Assembly (NCBI GenBank): GCA_002320775.1
Contig: DCKY01000233.1
Location: 1,461 to 23,185, forward strand
Length of the DNA stretch: 21,725 bases
Source of the DNA: Planctomycetes bacterium UBA1662
GTDB lineage: Bacteria > Planctomycetota > UBA8108
Direction of reading: 5' to 3'
Below the pieces are notes generated by a model. That model worked only from the letters and a program-made list of their open reading frames with translations. It searched no databases and was not told the DNA's origin. This document shows, in pieces, positions 1-6,885 of this stretch (position 1 is its first letter; every line of letters starts with the position of its first letter). A program made the position numbers and the translations under genes.

Positions 1-426
1 TCGATCTCCGAGAAGGGTATCTACCCGGCGATCGATCCGCTGAAGTCCTCCTCGCGAATCCTGACCGCCGAGCACGTGGGCGAAGAGCACTACGCGATCG
101 CCCAGAGGGTTCTCCAGATCCTGCAGCGCTACAAGGATCTGCAGGACATCATCGCGATTCTCGGTATGGACGAGCTGAGCGAAGACGATAAGGTTCTGGT
201 TGAGAGGGCGCGGCGTATCGAGCGTTTCTTCTCGCAGCCTTTCGCCGTTGCGAAGGCCTTCACCAACCTCGATGGCAAGTACGTTCCTATCCAGGATACC
301 GTGCGCAGCTTCAAGGAGCTGGTCGAAGGGAAATGGGACCACCTCCCGATGGGCGCCTTCATGTATGTCGGCAGCATCGAAGAGGCCGTCGAGAAGGGCG
401 AGAAGCTCCTGGCCGAGGATAATTGA
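1..426 (+). CDS. atpD: F1 ATP synthase beta subunit, C-terminal part (5' end outside window)
   Basis: The reading frame is open from the first base and ends in TGA at 424-426, giving about 141 residues of a protein normally near 470. The visible part is the C-terminal helical domain of the catalytic beta subunit of F-type ATP synthase. It contains the family signatures YPAIDPL, SSSRIL, QRYKDLQDIIAILGMDELSEDD and FFSQPFAVA, and ends in the usual GSIEEAVEKGEKL helix. The nucleotide-binding P-loop lies upstream of the window. In the intact enzyme this subunit makes ATP in the membrane-bound F1 head. atpC begins 4 nt after the stop, the usual atpD-atpC order, so this is the 3' end of an atp operon. 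No frameshift or odd residue was seen. Confidence 0.97.
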   Translation, partial: SISEKGIYPAIDPLKSSSRILTAEHVGEEHYAIAQRVLQILQRYKDLQDIIAILGMDELSEDDKVLVERARRIERFFSQPFAVAKAFTNLDGKYVPIQDTVRSFKELVEGKWDHLPMGAFMYVGSIEEAVEKGEKLLAEDN

Positions 427-430
427 TCAG

Positions 431-835
431 ATGCCGCTTGATTGCACTGTTACCACACCCGAAGAGCTGGTTTTTGAAGGCGCCGTCGAATCGGTGACCG
501 TACCGGCCGCTGATGGAGAGATGGGCTTTCTCCCCAGGCACGCCCCGCTTGTAGGGAGCCTCGGCTTTGGTGAATTGCGGGTCGCCTCCGGAGACGGCGC
601 CAAGCAGGCCTTCTTTGTCAATGGAGGCTTTGTCCAGGTGGTGGATGGCCGCGTTACGGTGCTCGCGGTCGAGGCCCAGGCAGTGGCTGACCTCGATGCA
701 GAGTCCGCGAAGGCGGACCTTTCCGAGATCGAGAGCTCGCCTCCGGAGTCGGGTTCGAGTGTCGAGGATCGCGAGAAGTACTCCCGCGCGCTTTCCGTTG
801 CCCGGGCCCGGCTGAAGATTTCCGAGCGTGGCTGA
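431..835 (+). CDS. atpC: F1 ATP synthase epsilon subunit
   Basis: A 134-residue protein beginning MPLDCTVTTPEELVFEG, a normal length for bacterial epsilon. The N-terminal beta-sandwich (about residues 1-85) carries the family pattern VTVPAADGEMGFLPRHAPLVGSL and the FFVNGGFVQV strand. A short charged C-terminal region with helix-forming ARARLKI follows. Epsilon sits on the central stalk of F1, couples gamma rotation to the c-ring and can inhibit ATP hydrolysis. The ATG at 431 is 4 nt after the atpD stop, with a GAGGAT-like ribosome site inside the atpD end. A longer in-frame opening back to 200 only overlaps atpD and is rejected. The middle of the C-terminal part is Ser/Pro/Glu-rich (SSPPESGSS), which could change the inhibitory helix hairpin. 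This last point is inference. Confidence 0.95.
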   Translation: MPLDCTVTTPEELVFEGAVESVTVPAADGEMGFLPRHAPLVGSLGFGELRVASGDGAKQAFFVNGGFVQVVDGRVTVLAVEAQAVADLDAESAKADLSEIESSPPESGSSVEDREKYSRALSVARARLKISERG

Positions 836-905
836 GCTTCCTGCAGCTGAGCGCGCCGCGGGCTCGCCCGGGACGCGTGAGGCCATGCTGTTGCGTCCGG
901 CATTG

Positions 906-917
906 AGACTCCGGTCT
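906..917 (+). terminator. Possible weak terminator after atpC
   Basis: A 4-bp perfect stem (AGAC/GTCT) with a TCCG tetraloop is followed by GTTTG. It lies 70 nt after the atpC stop and 34 nt before metF. The stem is short and the T-tract is poor, so it may be chance. It is the only terminator-like form in this gap that is followed by T residues. Confidence 0.2.
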
Positions 918-951
918 GTTTGACGCCGCCTGACCTAATCGTGGGGCCGAA

Positions 952-1833
952 ATGAGATTCTCTGAGATATACTCCGCCGCGGATTCCCCGGTCATCTCTT
1001 TCGAGGTCTTTCCTCCGAAGAGCGCTCGGGGGATGGACAGTCTGCGGGAGGTGTTGCCGAGCCTGGTCGCCCTGGGTCCTCGCTTCATGACGGTTACCTA
1101 TGGCGCGATGGGGACCACAAGAATCCGCACGGTGGAGATCGCCGCGATGATCCACAATGAATTCGAGCTCGAGTGCGCCTGCCACCTGACCTGTGTCGGC
1201 GCTCACAGGGACCAGGTCGACGCGCAGCTCGATCACATTCACCGTCACGGGATCGAGAACATTGTCGCCTTGCGAGGCGATCCGCCCCGGGGGCAGGACA
1301 GCTTCCAGGCGGTCAAGGGCGGCTTCTCCTACGCCAACGAGCTTGTTGAGCACATACGCTCGAGGGGCGGCTTCGATATCGCCGTTGGCGGTTACCCGGA
1401 GAAACACGTCGAGGCGCCGGACATGGAGACCGACCTGTCCAATCTTGCAAGGAAGGTTGAAAGCGGGGCGGATGTCGTCATCACCCAGCTTTTTTACGAC
1501 AACGAATGCTTCTTCCGGTTCCTGGAGGATGTCCGCAAGAGAGGGATCACCTGCCCCGTGATTCCAGGCTTGTTGCCGATTCATTCCCAGGCACAGGTGG
1601 AAAAGATCGCCGGGCTCTGCGGGGCTGAGATCCCGGCCGAGCTGCAGCACCGGCTGGAGGCGGCCGGCGCCGATCCGGAGGCCGCGGCCGAGGTTGGGGT
1701 GGACTGGTGCATCGAGCAGTGCTCGGGTCTCCTGGAGGCCGGTGTCGAGGGAATTCACTACTACGTGCTCAACAAGGCCCGGGTCATGGAGAAGGTCATT
1801 GCCGGTCTGCGCGCACGGGAATTTCTTATATAA
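952..1833 (+). CDS. metF: 5,10-methylenetetrahydrofolate reductase
   Basis: A 293-residue single-domain TIM-barrel flavoenzyme of the MetF family. It reduces 5,10-methylene-THF to 5-methyl-THF in the cytoplasm, the methyl donor for methionine synthesis. Visible motifs are FEVFPPK with the active-site Glu at residue 18, the VTYGA loop (48-52), CHLTC near 78, ALRGDPPRG with the conserved Asp at 110, ITQLFYDN, and the closing GIHYYVLNKAR. Length and ends match bacterial MetF with no regulatory C-domain. The ATG at 952 is followed at once by family sequence, and a GGGG run about 7 nt upstream is the only ribosome-site candidate. The VTYGA loop reads GAMGTT where many homologues have GAGGST. No other methionine genes are visible, and a 116-nt gap separates it from atpC. 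Confidence 0.95.
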   Translation: MRFSEIYSAADSPVISFEVFPPKSARGMDSLREVLPSLVALGPRFMTVTYGAMGTTRIRTVEIAAMIHNEFELECACHLTCVGAHRDQVDAQLDHIHRHGIENIVALRGDPPRGQDSFQAVKGGFSYANELVEHIRSRGGFDIAVGGYPEKHVEAPDMETDLSNLARKVESGADVVITQLFYDNECFFRFLEDVRKRGITCPVIPGLLPIHSQAQVEKIAGLCGAEIPAELQHRLEAAGADPEAAAEVGVDWCIEQCSGLLEAGVEGIHYYVLNKARVMEKVIAGLRAREFLI

Positions 1834-1953
1834 GAAGGACCCATGCGACGCTCGCCGGTGGCTGTGAACACGGAGGGTTGGCTTCGGGGGTTCACGTCAG
1901 GGCGCCGATGGGTCCGGCCAGGAAAGGCTATTGGATTGGCTGAAGGGTTGAAA

Positions 1954-1980
1954 TTCCCGGGCGGCCGGAGCCGCCCGGAA
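1954..1980 (+). terminator. Strong hairpin downstream of metF
   Basis: GGGCGGC (1959-1965) pairs perfectly with GCCGCCC (1970-1976) around a 4-nt loop. The stem is extended by TTCC/GGAA with one bulged C. It lies 121 nt after the metF stop. No T-tract follows (TAGAGAAAC), so this is not a classic intrinsic terminator. It may mark or protect the 3' end of the metF transcript. Confidence 0.4.
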
Positions 1981-2000
1981 TAGAGAAACGGTATCGAGGT

Positions 2001-2116
2001 TCCCAGTTCAGAGTTGTTAGAAGATTCAGCCGAGCGCTTTTCCGGCCGACAAGGCCGGGCCGCCTGAGGCTGATGATCCTTCTCCTAACTCCCGTAACAA
2101 GTACTCTTCGTGGGAG
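2001..2116 (+). ncRNA. Candidate structured RNA or leader element, identity unknown
   Basis: Nested complementary segments suggest one long interrupted hairpin. The pairs are GTTAG 2016-2020 with CTAAC 2085-2089, AAG 2021-2023 with CTT 2079-2081, CAGCC 2027-2031 with GGCTG 2068-2072, GCG 2034-2036 with CGC 2061-2063, and CCGGCC 2042-2047 with GGCCGG 2053-2058 around a GACAA loop. Outside this, TCCCA 2001-2005 can pair with TGGGA 2111-2115, or CTCCC 2089-2093 with GGGAG 2112-2116. A T-rich stretch (TTTCTTTAA) begins at 2121. The layout resembles rod-like small RNAs with bulges such as 6S RNA, but no sequence signature proves that. Strand is assumed; the pairing works on either. Confidence 0.35.
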
Positions 2117-2315
2117 CGCCTTTCTTTAATCGCAATTGCTGTTCCGTTTGGGAGGAAATCGTCACGCTGACCTAAATCACAGTTTTAAAAGGTCTTAGAC
2201 GCGCGGCGTATGGACTCCCAGTCTCCCTGTGATGTAAAGAGCGCTTGGCATCGTGTCATGCCCGCCCGACTCGGCGGAACGCTGGAGAGCCGGCGGCTTC
2301 CATCTGGAGCGCGTG

Positions 2316-2344
2316 CAGACATTCGACCCCGTGCTGAATATAAT
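2316..2344 (+). promoter_or_regulatory. Sigma70-type promoter for the JAMM-DinG gene
   Basis: A perfect -10 hexamer TATAAT lies at 2339-2344, with CAGACA at 2316-2321 (four of six matches to TTGACA) and a 17-bp spacer. The predicted start site is near 2351, giving a leader of about 59 nt before the ATG at 2410. Consensus and spacing are seen; activity is inferred. Confidence 0.6.
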
Positions 2345-2354
2345 CTTTTTCCCC

Positions 2355-2390
2355 GGTTTCCGCTGTTGAGGGAACCAGCGTATTTTTTTT
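2355..2390 (+). promoter_or_regulatory. Mutually exclusive hairpins followed by T8 (attenuator-like leader or upstream terminator)
   Basis: Hairpin A pairs GGTTTCC (2355-2361) with GGGAACC (2370-2376), 7 bp with one G-U. Hairpin B pairs CGCTG (2361-2365) with CAGCG (2376-2380), extendable by TT/AA with a bulged C, and is followed by TA and eight T residues (2383-2390). The two share bases 2361 and 2370-2376, so they cannot both form. Hairpin B plus T8 has the form of an intrinsic terminator. It lies just downstream of the predicted start site and 19 nt before the ATG, so it could attenuate the gene. It could also simply end transcripts arriving from upstream. Confidence 0.5.
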
Positions 2391-2409
2391 AGAGGTAAGA
2401 GCCTGGAAG

Positions 2410-4962
2410 ATGAAGCAGGTTGAACTCGAAATTCCTTCTGAAGCGGCGGGCTTCCTCCGCGAAGCCATCGCCCAGGCTCGCGGGAACGAGGTCTATTTCC
2501 TCGGGAAGGTACGCTGGGACGAGTCCCAGGCGGTTGCCAGCCTTGTTGAGGTCGAGGTTTTCGCGCGCGGAAACAACGTCTCGGCGCCTGCCATTCTCGC
2601 CGGGGCGGAGAGCTGGGACCTGGCGATCCACAACCATCCGAGCGGAGACCTGCAGCCCAGCCAGGCCGATCTGGCTGTGGCCTCCGAGCTGGGCAACCGG
2701 CAGGTTGGTTTTGTCATCATCGACAATGAGGCGACACGGAATTACCTCGTGGTCAAGCCGTTCGTTCGCGACGAGCACCAGCCGGTCGATATCGAGGAGG
2801 TGCGCGGCATTCTCGGTCCCGGGGGAGTGCTCTCGAAACATCTCGATGGTTTTGAGAGCCGTGAGGGCCAGGTAGAGATGGCTGTCGAGGTGGCCCGCTC
2901 GCTGAACGAGAACCGGGTGGTCGCCACGGAGGCCGGCACCGGAATTGGCAAGAGCTTCGCCTACCTGGTGCCGAGTATTCTCTGGGCGGTCAAGAACAGG
3001 CAGCGGGTGATCGTTTCCACCGGCACCATCAACCTGCAGGAGCAGCTGGTGTCGAAGGACCTTCCCTTTCTCGCGGGAATCCTGCCTGTCGAGTTCGAGT
3101 TCGCGCTCATCAAGGGCCGCTCCAACTACGCCTGCAAGCGCAGGGTCAAGGAGGCTCCCGAGCAATTCGACCTGGTCCCGGAGGATACGGAGGACCAGGA
3201 GCTGCTTCGCGATCTCATCGAGTGGGCCAATACCTCCGGGGATGGCAGCCTCGCGGATCTCTCCTGGAAGCCGCCCCGGCAGGTCTGGGAGAAGATTCTT
3301 TCAGAGACCGACAAGTCCCTCAAGGTCAACTGCGAGTTCTACCAGGAGTGCTTCTATTACCAGGCAAGGCGGAAGGCGAGCCGTTGCCAGGTGGTGGTCG
3401 CCAACCATCATCTCTTCTTCGCCGATCTCGCGGTGAGGAGGCAGACCGGGGATTACCAGCTCGACCTGATCCTGCCGGGCTATTCCAGGGTGGTTTTTGA
3501 CGAGGCCCAGCATCTCGAAGATGTCGCCAGCCAGCATCTCGGCGCCCGGTTCTCCAGGCGCGGTATTCGCCAGCGCCTGGGGCGGATGAGGGCCATGCGA
3601 AAGGACCGGGGCACCCTGGTGCTGCTGGCGAGAAAGCTGCGTCAGAACAGCGATCCCGTCGCTGCCGAGTCCATTGAGAAGGACTACGCTGTTCAGCTGC
3701 GCGATATCGCCATTTCAATCGATGACCAGTTTGGCGACCTGGAGGAATTGCTGAAGGCCCAGTGGCTGTCCCTGGAGCAAAGCTCCGGGGGGGGCTCGAG
3801 CCGGACAATGCGCTACCAGCCCGATCCTGAGCGGTGGGACCTCTGGAATTCCATCCGGGACTACCTGCTTGGAATCCGCGGTGACCTCGAGCAGATCTGC
3901 CGCCTGAACGACAAGGCGCGCGCGACCGTCGAGAACTCGACTGTCCACGAGGATGTCCAGAGGAGTGTCCTGCTCGAGCTGGAGAGCTTCGGTAACCGCA
4001 TGGCCGCGACACTCGCTGGTTTTTCCCGCTTCAACGATCTCAAGGATGATTCCCAGGTACGCTGGCTCGACTACCGCGAGGCCCGGGGGCGGGAGGATGG
4101 CGCAGCCCTTGGGTTCTCTGTCGCCCCGATCTCGATTGCCGACGACCTGCGCGACGCGCTCTTCGATGTGCTGGATGCCGTGGTGCTCACCTCAGCCACG
4201 CTCTCGGTCGCCGGGCGTCCTGATTTTCTCGGTGAGAGGCTGGGCTTTCTCGAGCTCCCCGCCGACCGCTTCTCCTTCAAGCGCTTCGAGTCTCCCTTCG
4301 ATTTCAAGCGCCAGGCCCTGATGGTGGTTCCAACTGATCTGCCCGCTCCTGACCAGGGGGGCTACGAGGAGGGGCTGCCGGAGGTCCTCTTTGACCTGTT
4401 GAAGGCCAGCAAGGGAAGAGCCTTTGTGCTCTTCACCTCCTACGCCCTGCTTGGCAGGATGTACAAGCGTCTCGAGAAGCCCCTCATGGAGCTGGGCTTT
4501 CATCCCATGGCCCAGGGGCAGACCCAGCGCTCCGAGCTGCTCGAGAGATTCTCCAGCAGCGACAATGGAGTGCTTTTTGGAACCGACAGCTTCTGGGAGG
4601 GAGTCGATGTCAGGGGGAGCGCGCTCGAGCAGGTCATCATCACCCGGCTGCCGTTCAGGGTTCCGACCGAACCCCTGCAGGAGGCTCGTCTCGAGGAGCT
4701 GACCGCGAAGGGAATCAACGCCTTCAAGAACTATACGATTCCCCAGGCTGTTCTTCGTTTCAAGCAGGGCTTCGGCCGCCTGGTTCGCTCGAAGACGGAC
4801 CTGGGAGTGATCTCGGTTCTTGACCAGAGAATCCTCACCCGGCGCTACGGAAAGACCTTCATGGAGTCCCTGCCGCCGGTTGACTGCTTCGCCTCATCCA
4901 GCGCGGCGGTGGTGGAGAGGGTGGAAGAATTTTTTCGCGTTACCAGGGGAGGGGAGGCTTGA
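2410..4962 (+). CDS. JAMM/MPN-domain and DinG/XPD-type helicase fusion
   Basis: An 850-residue protein. Residues 1-125 form a JAMM/MPN (RadC-related JAB) domain with all expected zinc residues: Glu27 in NEVYFLG and the signature H74-x-H76-x7-S84-x2-D87 (HNHPSGDLQPSQAD). Residues 145-850 are a superfamily 2 DinG/XPD helicase: Walker A AGTGIGKS (175-182), four cysteines suited to a 4Fe-4S cluster (C242, C308, C314, C326), NHHL, DEAQH (364-368), VLTSATL, GTDSFWEGVDV and the QGFGRLVRS motif VI. DinG/XPD helicases unwind DNA 5'-3', often D-loops, R-loops or damaged forks; JAMM domains are zinc isopeptidases, or DNA-repair-linked in RadC. The substrate of this fusion is unknown. The usual extra N-domain of DinG, where present, is an exonuclease. 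The ATG at 2410 opens the JAMM domain. The next gene follows after 4 nt. Confidence 0.9.
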   Translation: MKQVELEIPSEAAGFLREAIAQARGNEVYFLGKVRWDESQAVASLVEVEVFARGNNVSAPAILAGAESWDLAIHNHPSGDLQPSQADLAVASELGNRQVGFVIIDNEATRNYLVVKPFVRDEHQPVDIEEVRGILGPGGVLSKHLDGFESREGQVEMAVEVARSLNENRVVATEAGTGIGKSFAYLVPSILWAVKNRQRVIVSTGTINLQEQLVSKDLPFLAGILPVEFEFALIKGRSNYACKRRVKEAPEQFDLVPEDTEDQELLRDLIEWANTSGDGSLADLSWKPPRQVWEKILSETDKSLKVNCEFYQECFYYQARRKASRCQVVVANHHLFFADLAVRRQTGDYQLDLILPGYSRVVFDEAQHLEDVASQHLGARFSRRGIRQRLGRMRAMRKDRGTLVLLARKLRQNSDPVAAESIEKDYAVQLRDIAISIDDQFGDLEELLKAQWLSLEQSSGGGSSRTMRYQPDPERWDLWNSIRDYLLGIRGDLEQICRLNDKARATVENSTVHEDVQRSVLLELESFGNRMAATLAGFSRFNDLKDDSQVRWLDYREARGREDGAALGFSVAPISIADDLRDALFDVLDAVVLTSATLSVAGRPDFLGERLGFLELPADRFSFKRFESPFDFKRQALMVVPTDLPAPDQGGYEEGLPEVLFDLLKASKGRAFVLFTSYALLGRMYKRLEKPLMELGFHPMAQGQTQRSELLERFSSSDNGVLFGTDSFWEGVDVRGSALEQVIITRLPFRVPTEPLQEARLEELTAKGINAFKNYTIPQAVLRFKQGFGRLVRSKTDLGVISVLDQRILTRRYGKTFMESLPPVDCFASSSAAVVERVEEFFRVTRGGEA

Positions 4963-4966
4963 AACC

Positions 4967-5617
4967 ATGATGGACCAGGGAGGAGCCGCGATACGTTTCG
5001 GGAGGGTCATACTCGCCGCCGGGCAGGCGGCGCGGATGGGGCAGCCGAAGGCGCTGCTGCCCTTCGGAGAGCAAAACGTGATTGAGCTGGTTTTCGCGGC
5101 GGGGGCGGCCGTGACCGGGACCAGCGTGGTGGTGGTGAACCCCGCCCTGGCTGACGTGATGGAGGCCTTCCTGCCTGCGGGGGAGCGGGGTGTCGAGCTG
5201 GTGGTGAACGCGGATCCGGCCAGCGAGCAGATCGATTCGCTCAAGATGGGACTTGAGAGGCTGGCCGCGCTGCCGGGAGAGGCGGTCGAGTGGTTCTTTA
5301 TCCATCCGGTTGATTATCCTCTTGTGGACGAGGCCGACTATCGCGCCCTCGCCGAGGCCGCTGTCTCCGAGCAAGGTGAGGGAGCCGACCTCCTGCAGCC
5401 GGTCTGTGGGGAGCGCCGCGGCCACCCGATCCTCTGCCGCGGCGCCCTGGCCGGCAGCTTTCTCGAGCTGGAGGCCGGCCAGACGGCCCGCGACGTGGTT
5501 CGCTCCGCGAAGGTGCAGTACGTTCCCTCGGCCAACCCGGGGGTGGTGGAGGATCTCGACACTCCGGAAGATTACTCCCGGCTGCTCGCCGTGCTGGAGA
5601 GAGGGGATCAGGCCTGA
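4967..5617 (+). CDS. MobA/MocA-like nucleotidyltransferase
   Basis: A 216-residue protein with the NTP-transferase fold of the MobA/MocA/PucB group. The N-terminal nucleotide-binding loop VILAAGQAARMGQPKALLPFG (residues 14-34) has the G-x-x-R-M-G-x-x-K pattern. The metal-site Asp is in HPVDYPLVD, followed by RGHPILC and the C-terminal DLDTPEDY. MocA-type enzymes transfer CMP to molybdopterin, and relatives act on sugar phosphates or other substrates, so the exact product is not fixed. No other molybdenum-cofactor gene is in the window. The start is ATG 4967, with GGGGAGG about 10 nt upstream inside the preceding gene; a second ATG at 4970 is equally possible. It begins 4 nt after the JAMM-DinG stop, so the two are probably co-transcribed. 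Its 3' end overlaps the converging peroxiredoxin-like gene by 10 nt. Confidence 0.85.
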   Translation: MMDQGGAAIRFGRVILAAGQAARMGQPKALLPFGEQNVIELVFAAGAAVTGTSVVVVNPALADVMEAFLPAGERGVELVVNADPASEQIDSLKMGLERLAALPGEAVEWFFIHPVDYPLVDEADYRALAEAAVSEQGEGADLLQPVCGERRGHPILCRGALAGSFLELEAGQTARDVVRSAKVQYVPSANPGVVEDLDTPEDYSRLLAVLERGDQA

Positions 5618-6111
5618 TCCCGCGTCTCCTCTTCTTTTCGCAGCGCGTCAAACTTTTCCAGCAGCGTCTCTACTGGAGCGGCATCGATGGGTGAGGATCC
5701 CGTGCGGCTGTGGCGGACAAAGCCGCAGCGGTCGATGATGAAGCTCGCCGGCCGCGCGACATTGACGGCTCCCCAGGAGAATTTCTGGAAGACTCCGAAG
5801 GCCTGGCTCGTTTCAAGATGAGCATCGATGAGCAGGCTGAAGGGACAGGTTCCCGCGTCGAGGAACTTGCCTGCGCCCTCGGTGTCCTCGCAGGAAACGA
5901 CCAGGGGAGTTCCCTTGAGCTCGCGGAATCGATCCCTGGAGGCGGCCAGCTCTGCGATCCGTTCCCTGGAGGCGGGGTCCCAGGTACCGCGGATGAACTC
6001 CAGCAGGACAGCTCCCTTCAGGAGGGTCGGGTGCAGCGAGATCTCGACATCATGGGGGGTCTTGAGGGTAAAGTCCGGGGCGGGATCCCCCTGTACTAGA
6101 TGTTGCCGCAT
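5608..6111 (-). CDS. Peroxiredoxin-like (AhpC/TSA fold) protein lacking both active-site cysteines
   Basis: A 167-residue protein with the thioredoxin-fold layout of AhpC/TSA peroxiredoxins: GDPAPDFTL near the N-terminus, a hydrophobic strand leading into FIRGTWDPAS (39-48), LVVSC (70-74), the LLIDAHLETSQAFGV segment (93-107) and PASFIIDRCGFVRH (121-134). In related peroxiredoxins the active-site loop reads RGxWCPxC. Here Asp45 and Ser48 hold the two cysteine positions, so thiol peroxidase activity by the normal mechanism is not expected. The remaining cysteines (74, 89, 129) are not at catalytic positions. The ATG at 6111 is preceded by AAGGAGAG about 8 nt away. It lies 81 nt downstream of the B3/B4 gene on the same strand. 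A role as redox-inactive binding or scaffold protein is inference. Confidence 0.8.
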   Translation of the reverse strand: MRQHLVQGDPAPDFTLKTPHDVEISLHPTLLKGAVLLEFIRGTWDPASRERIAELAASRDRFRELKGTPLVVSCEDTEGAGKFLDAGTCPFSLLIDAHLETSQAFGVFQKFSWGAVNVARPASFIIDRCGFVRHSRTGSSPIDAAPVETLLEKFDALRKEEETRDQA

Positions 6112-6146
6112 TGAGAGTCTCTCCTTTCCTGCTTCTCTCCAAGGAT

Positions 6147-6167
6147 AGACAGATGCGGTTCCTGTCT
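6147..6167 (-). promoter_or_regulatory. Inverted repeat upstream of the peroxiredoxin-like gene
   Basis: AGACAG (6147-6152) and CTGTCT (6162-6167) are perfect 6-bp inverted repeats with a 9-nt spacer. They lie 35 nt upstream of the start codon and 25 nt after the preceding gene's stop. The repeat could be an operator or a processing hairpin between two co-transcribed genes. There is no T-tract in the minus direction. Confidence 0.3.
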
Positions 6168-6192
6168 CAATCGCTTATCGCCGAAAGACTCT

Positions 6193-6885
6193 TCAGATGA
6201 TGGCGCTGGCGGCGAGGCGCGCTCCGCAGTACTCCCCGGCTGTCCGGGTGATCTCTTCGAGTACGGAGTTGATATAACGGCGAGGGTTCTCGGAGGGGGA
6301 CCAGCAGATCGCGAGCGCTCGCCTGGTTTCGGAGGTGACCCGTGTCCTGTGAGAATCATGGCTGGGATTGCCGAAGGGACCTTCCCGGTCGACGCAGACG
6401 AAGCGGCCCTCCAGGTTCATAGAACGGTCATGGATCGCCTTGAACTCTTCACCTGGCCGGCCGACCCGCACGGCCACCGGCGGACTGATCGTGTCCCAGT
6501 CATAGAGCCCCAGGGGGCATTGCAGCTTGAGACTGACCAGGTTGATGCAGTCAACCAGCCTGTTGATCCTGGGGAGGGGCTGCTCTTTGAGAGCTCTGCG
6601 CAGGAGCCGTTCAGAGCTTGGGCGGTCCCTGGTGGGATCGATTCCAATACGGCGATAGAGCTTCCTGGTGCGCGCGACAGCCTCGAGCTCTGCGGGCTTG
6701 CGATTCGCGCAGCTGAGCCGCAGCTCCTCGCAGAGCTCCTCCAATTCAAGAGCCAGCCCGGCCGCGGGGGGGCCATTCGTTATGTCTTCGAGAAAGACCA
6801 CGCCGAGGCGAAGGAAGTTCCGGAGGGTCCCGGAAAGCTCTAATTGTTCAGGTTGCATGGATGGAAGGCTCCGATCTCGCGGCAT
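6193..6885 (-). CDS. B3/B4 tRNA-binding-domain protein (PheRS beta editing-domain homologue)
   Basis: A 230-residue free-standing B3/B4 protein, related to the editing domain of phenylalanyl-tRNA synthetase beta. Visible signatures are RKLYRRIGIDPTRDRPSSERLLRR, the PLPRINRLVDCINLVSL helix, LGLYDWD, and a C-terminal VRVGRPGEEF...GPFGNPSHDSHRTRVT region ending in ALAICWSP. The family is linked to clearing mischarged tRNA or unusual amino acids, but functions of free-standing members are mostly unproven. I chose ATG 6885 because GAGGAG lies 4 nt upstream of it. An in-frame ATG six codons further up (6903) has no ribosome site. The peroxiredoxin-like gene follows after 81 nt on the same strand. 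The divergent neighbour at 7017 belongs to the SirB1 family. Confidence 0.8.
   Translation of the reverse strand: MPRDRSLPSMQPEQLELSGTLRNFLRLGVVFLEDITNGPPAAGLALELEELCEELRLSCANRKPAELEAVARTRKLYRRIGIDPTRDRPSSERLLRRALKEQPLPRINRLVDCINLVSLKLQCPLGLYDWDTISPPVAVRVGRPGEEFKAIHDRSMNLEGRFVCVDREGPFGNPSHDSHRTRVTSETRRALAICWSPSENPRRYINSVLEEITRTAGEYCGARLAASAII

Larger units (their letters stand above)
1834..2409 (+). other. 576-nt gene-free region between metF and the JAMM-DinG gene
   Basis: No convincing coding sequence was found. A 60-codon ATG frame at 2210-2392 has no ribosome site and ends inside a T-tract. In order, the region holds a GC-rich hairpin just after metF (1954-1980), a long imperfect stem-loop element (2001-2116), about 200 nt with no recognised signal, a promoter (2316-2344), and a leader with two alternative hairpins (2355-2390). 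Each is listed separately. Its size and density of pairing stand out in a window where most gaps are under 120 nt. Confidence 0.75.

Noticed and set aside
427..1758. 443-codon open frame on the minus strand
   Set aside because: It is antisense to atpC and metF, both well supported by family motifs; its translation shows no recognisable domain.
2210..2392. 60-codon ATG frame as a possible leader peptide
   Set aside because: No ribosome site, no biased codon run, and it begins upstream of the predicted start of transcription and ends in the T-tract.
2316..2409. LexA (SOS) box in front of the DinG-type gene
   Set aside because: No CTGT-N8-ACAG or similar palindrome was found near the promoter.
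5608..6111. Selenocysteine at the peroxiredoxin active site
   Set aside because: The position is a GAC aspartate codon, not TGA. No other gene in the window is interrupted by an in-frame TGA with continuing homology.
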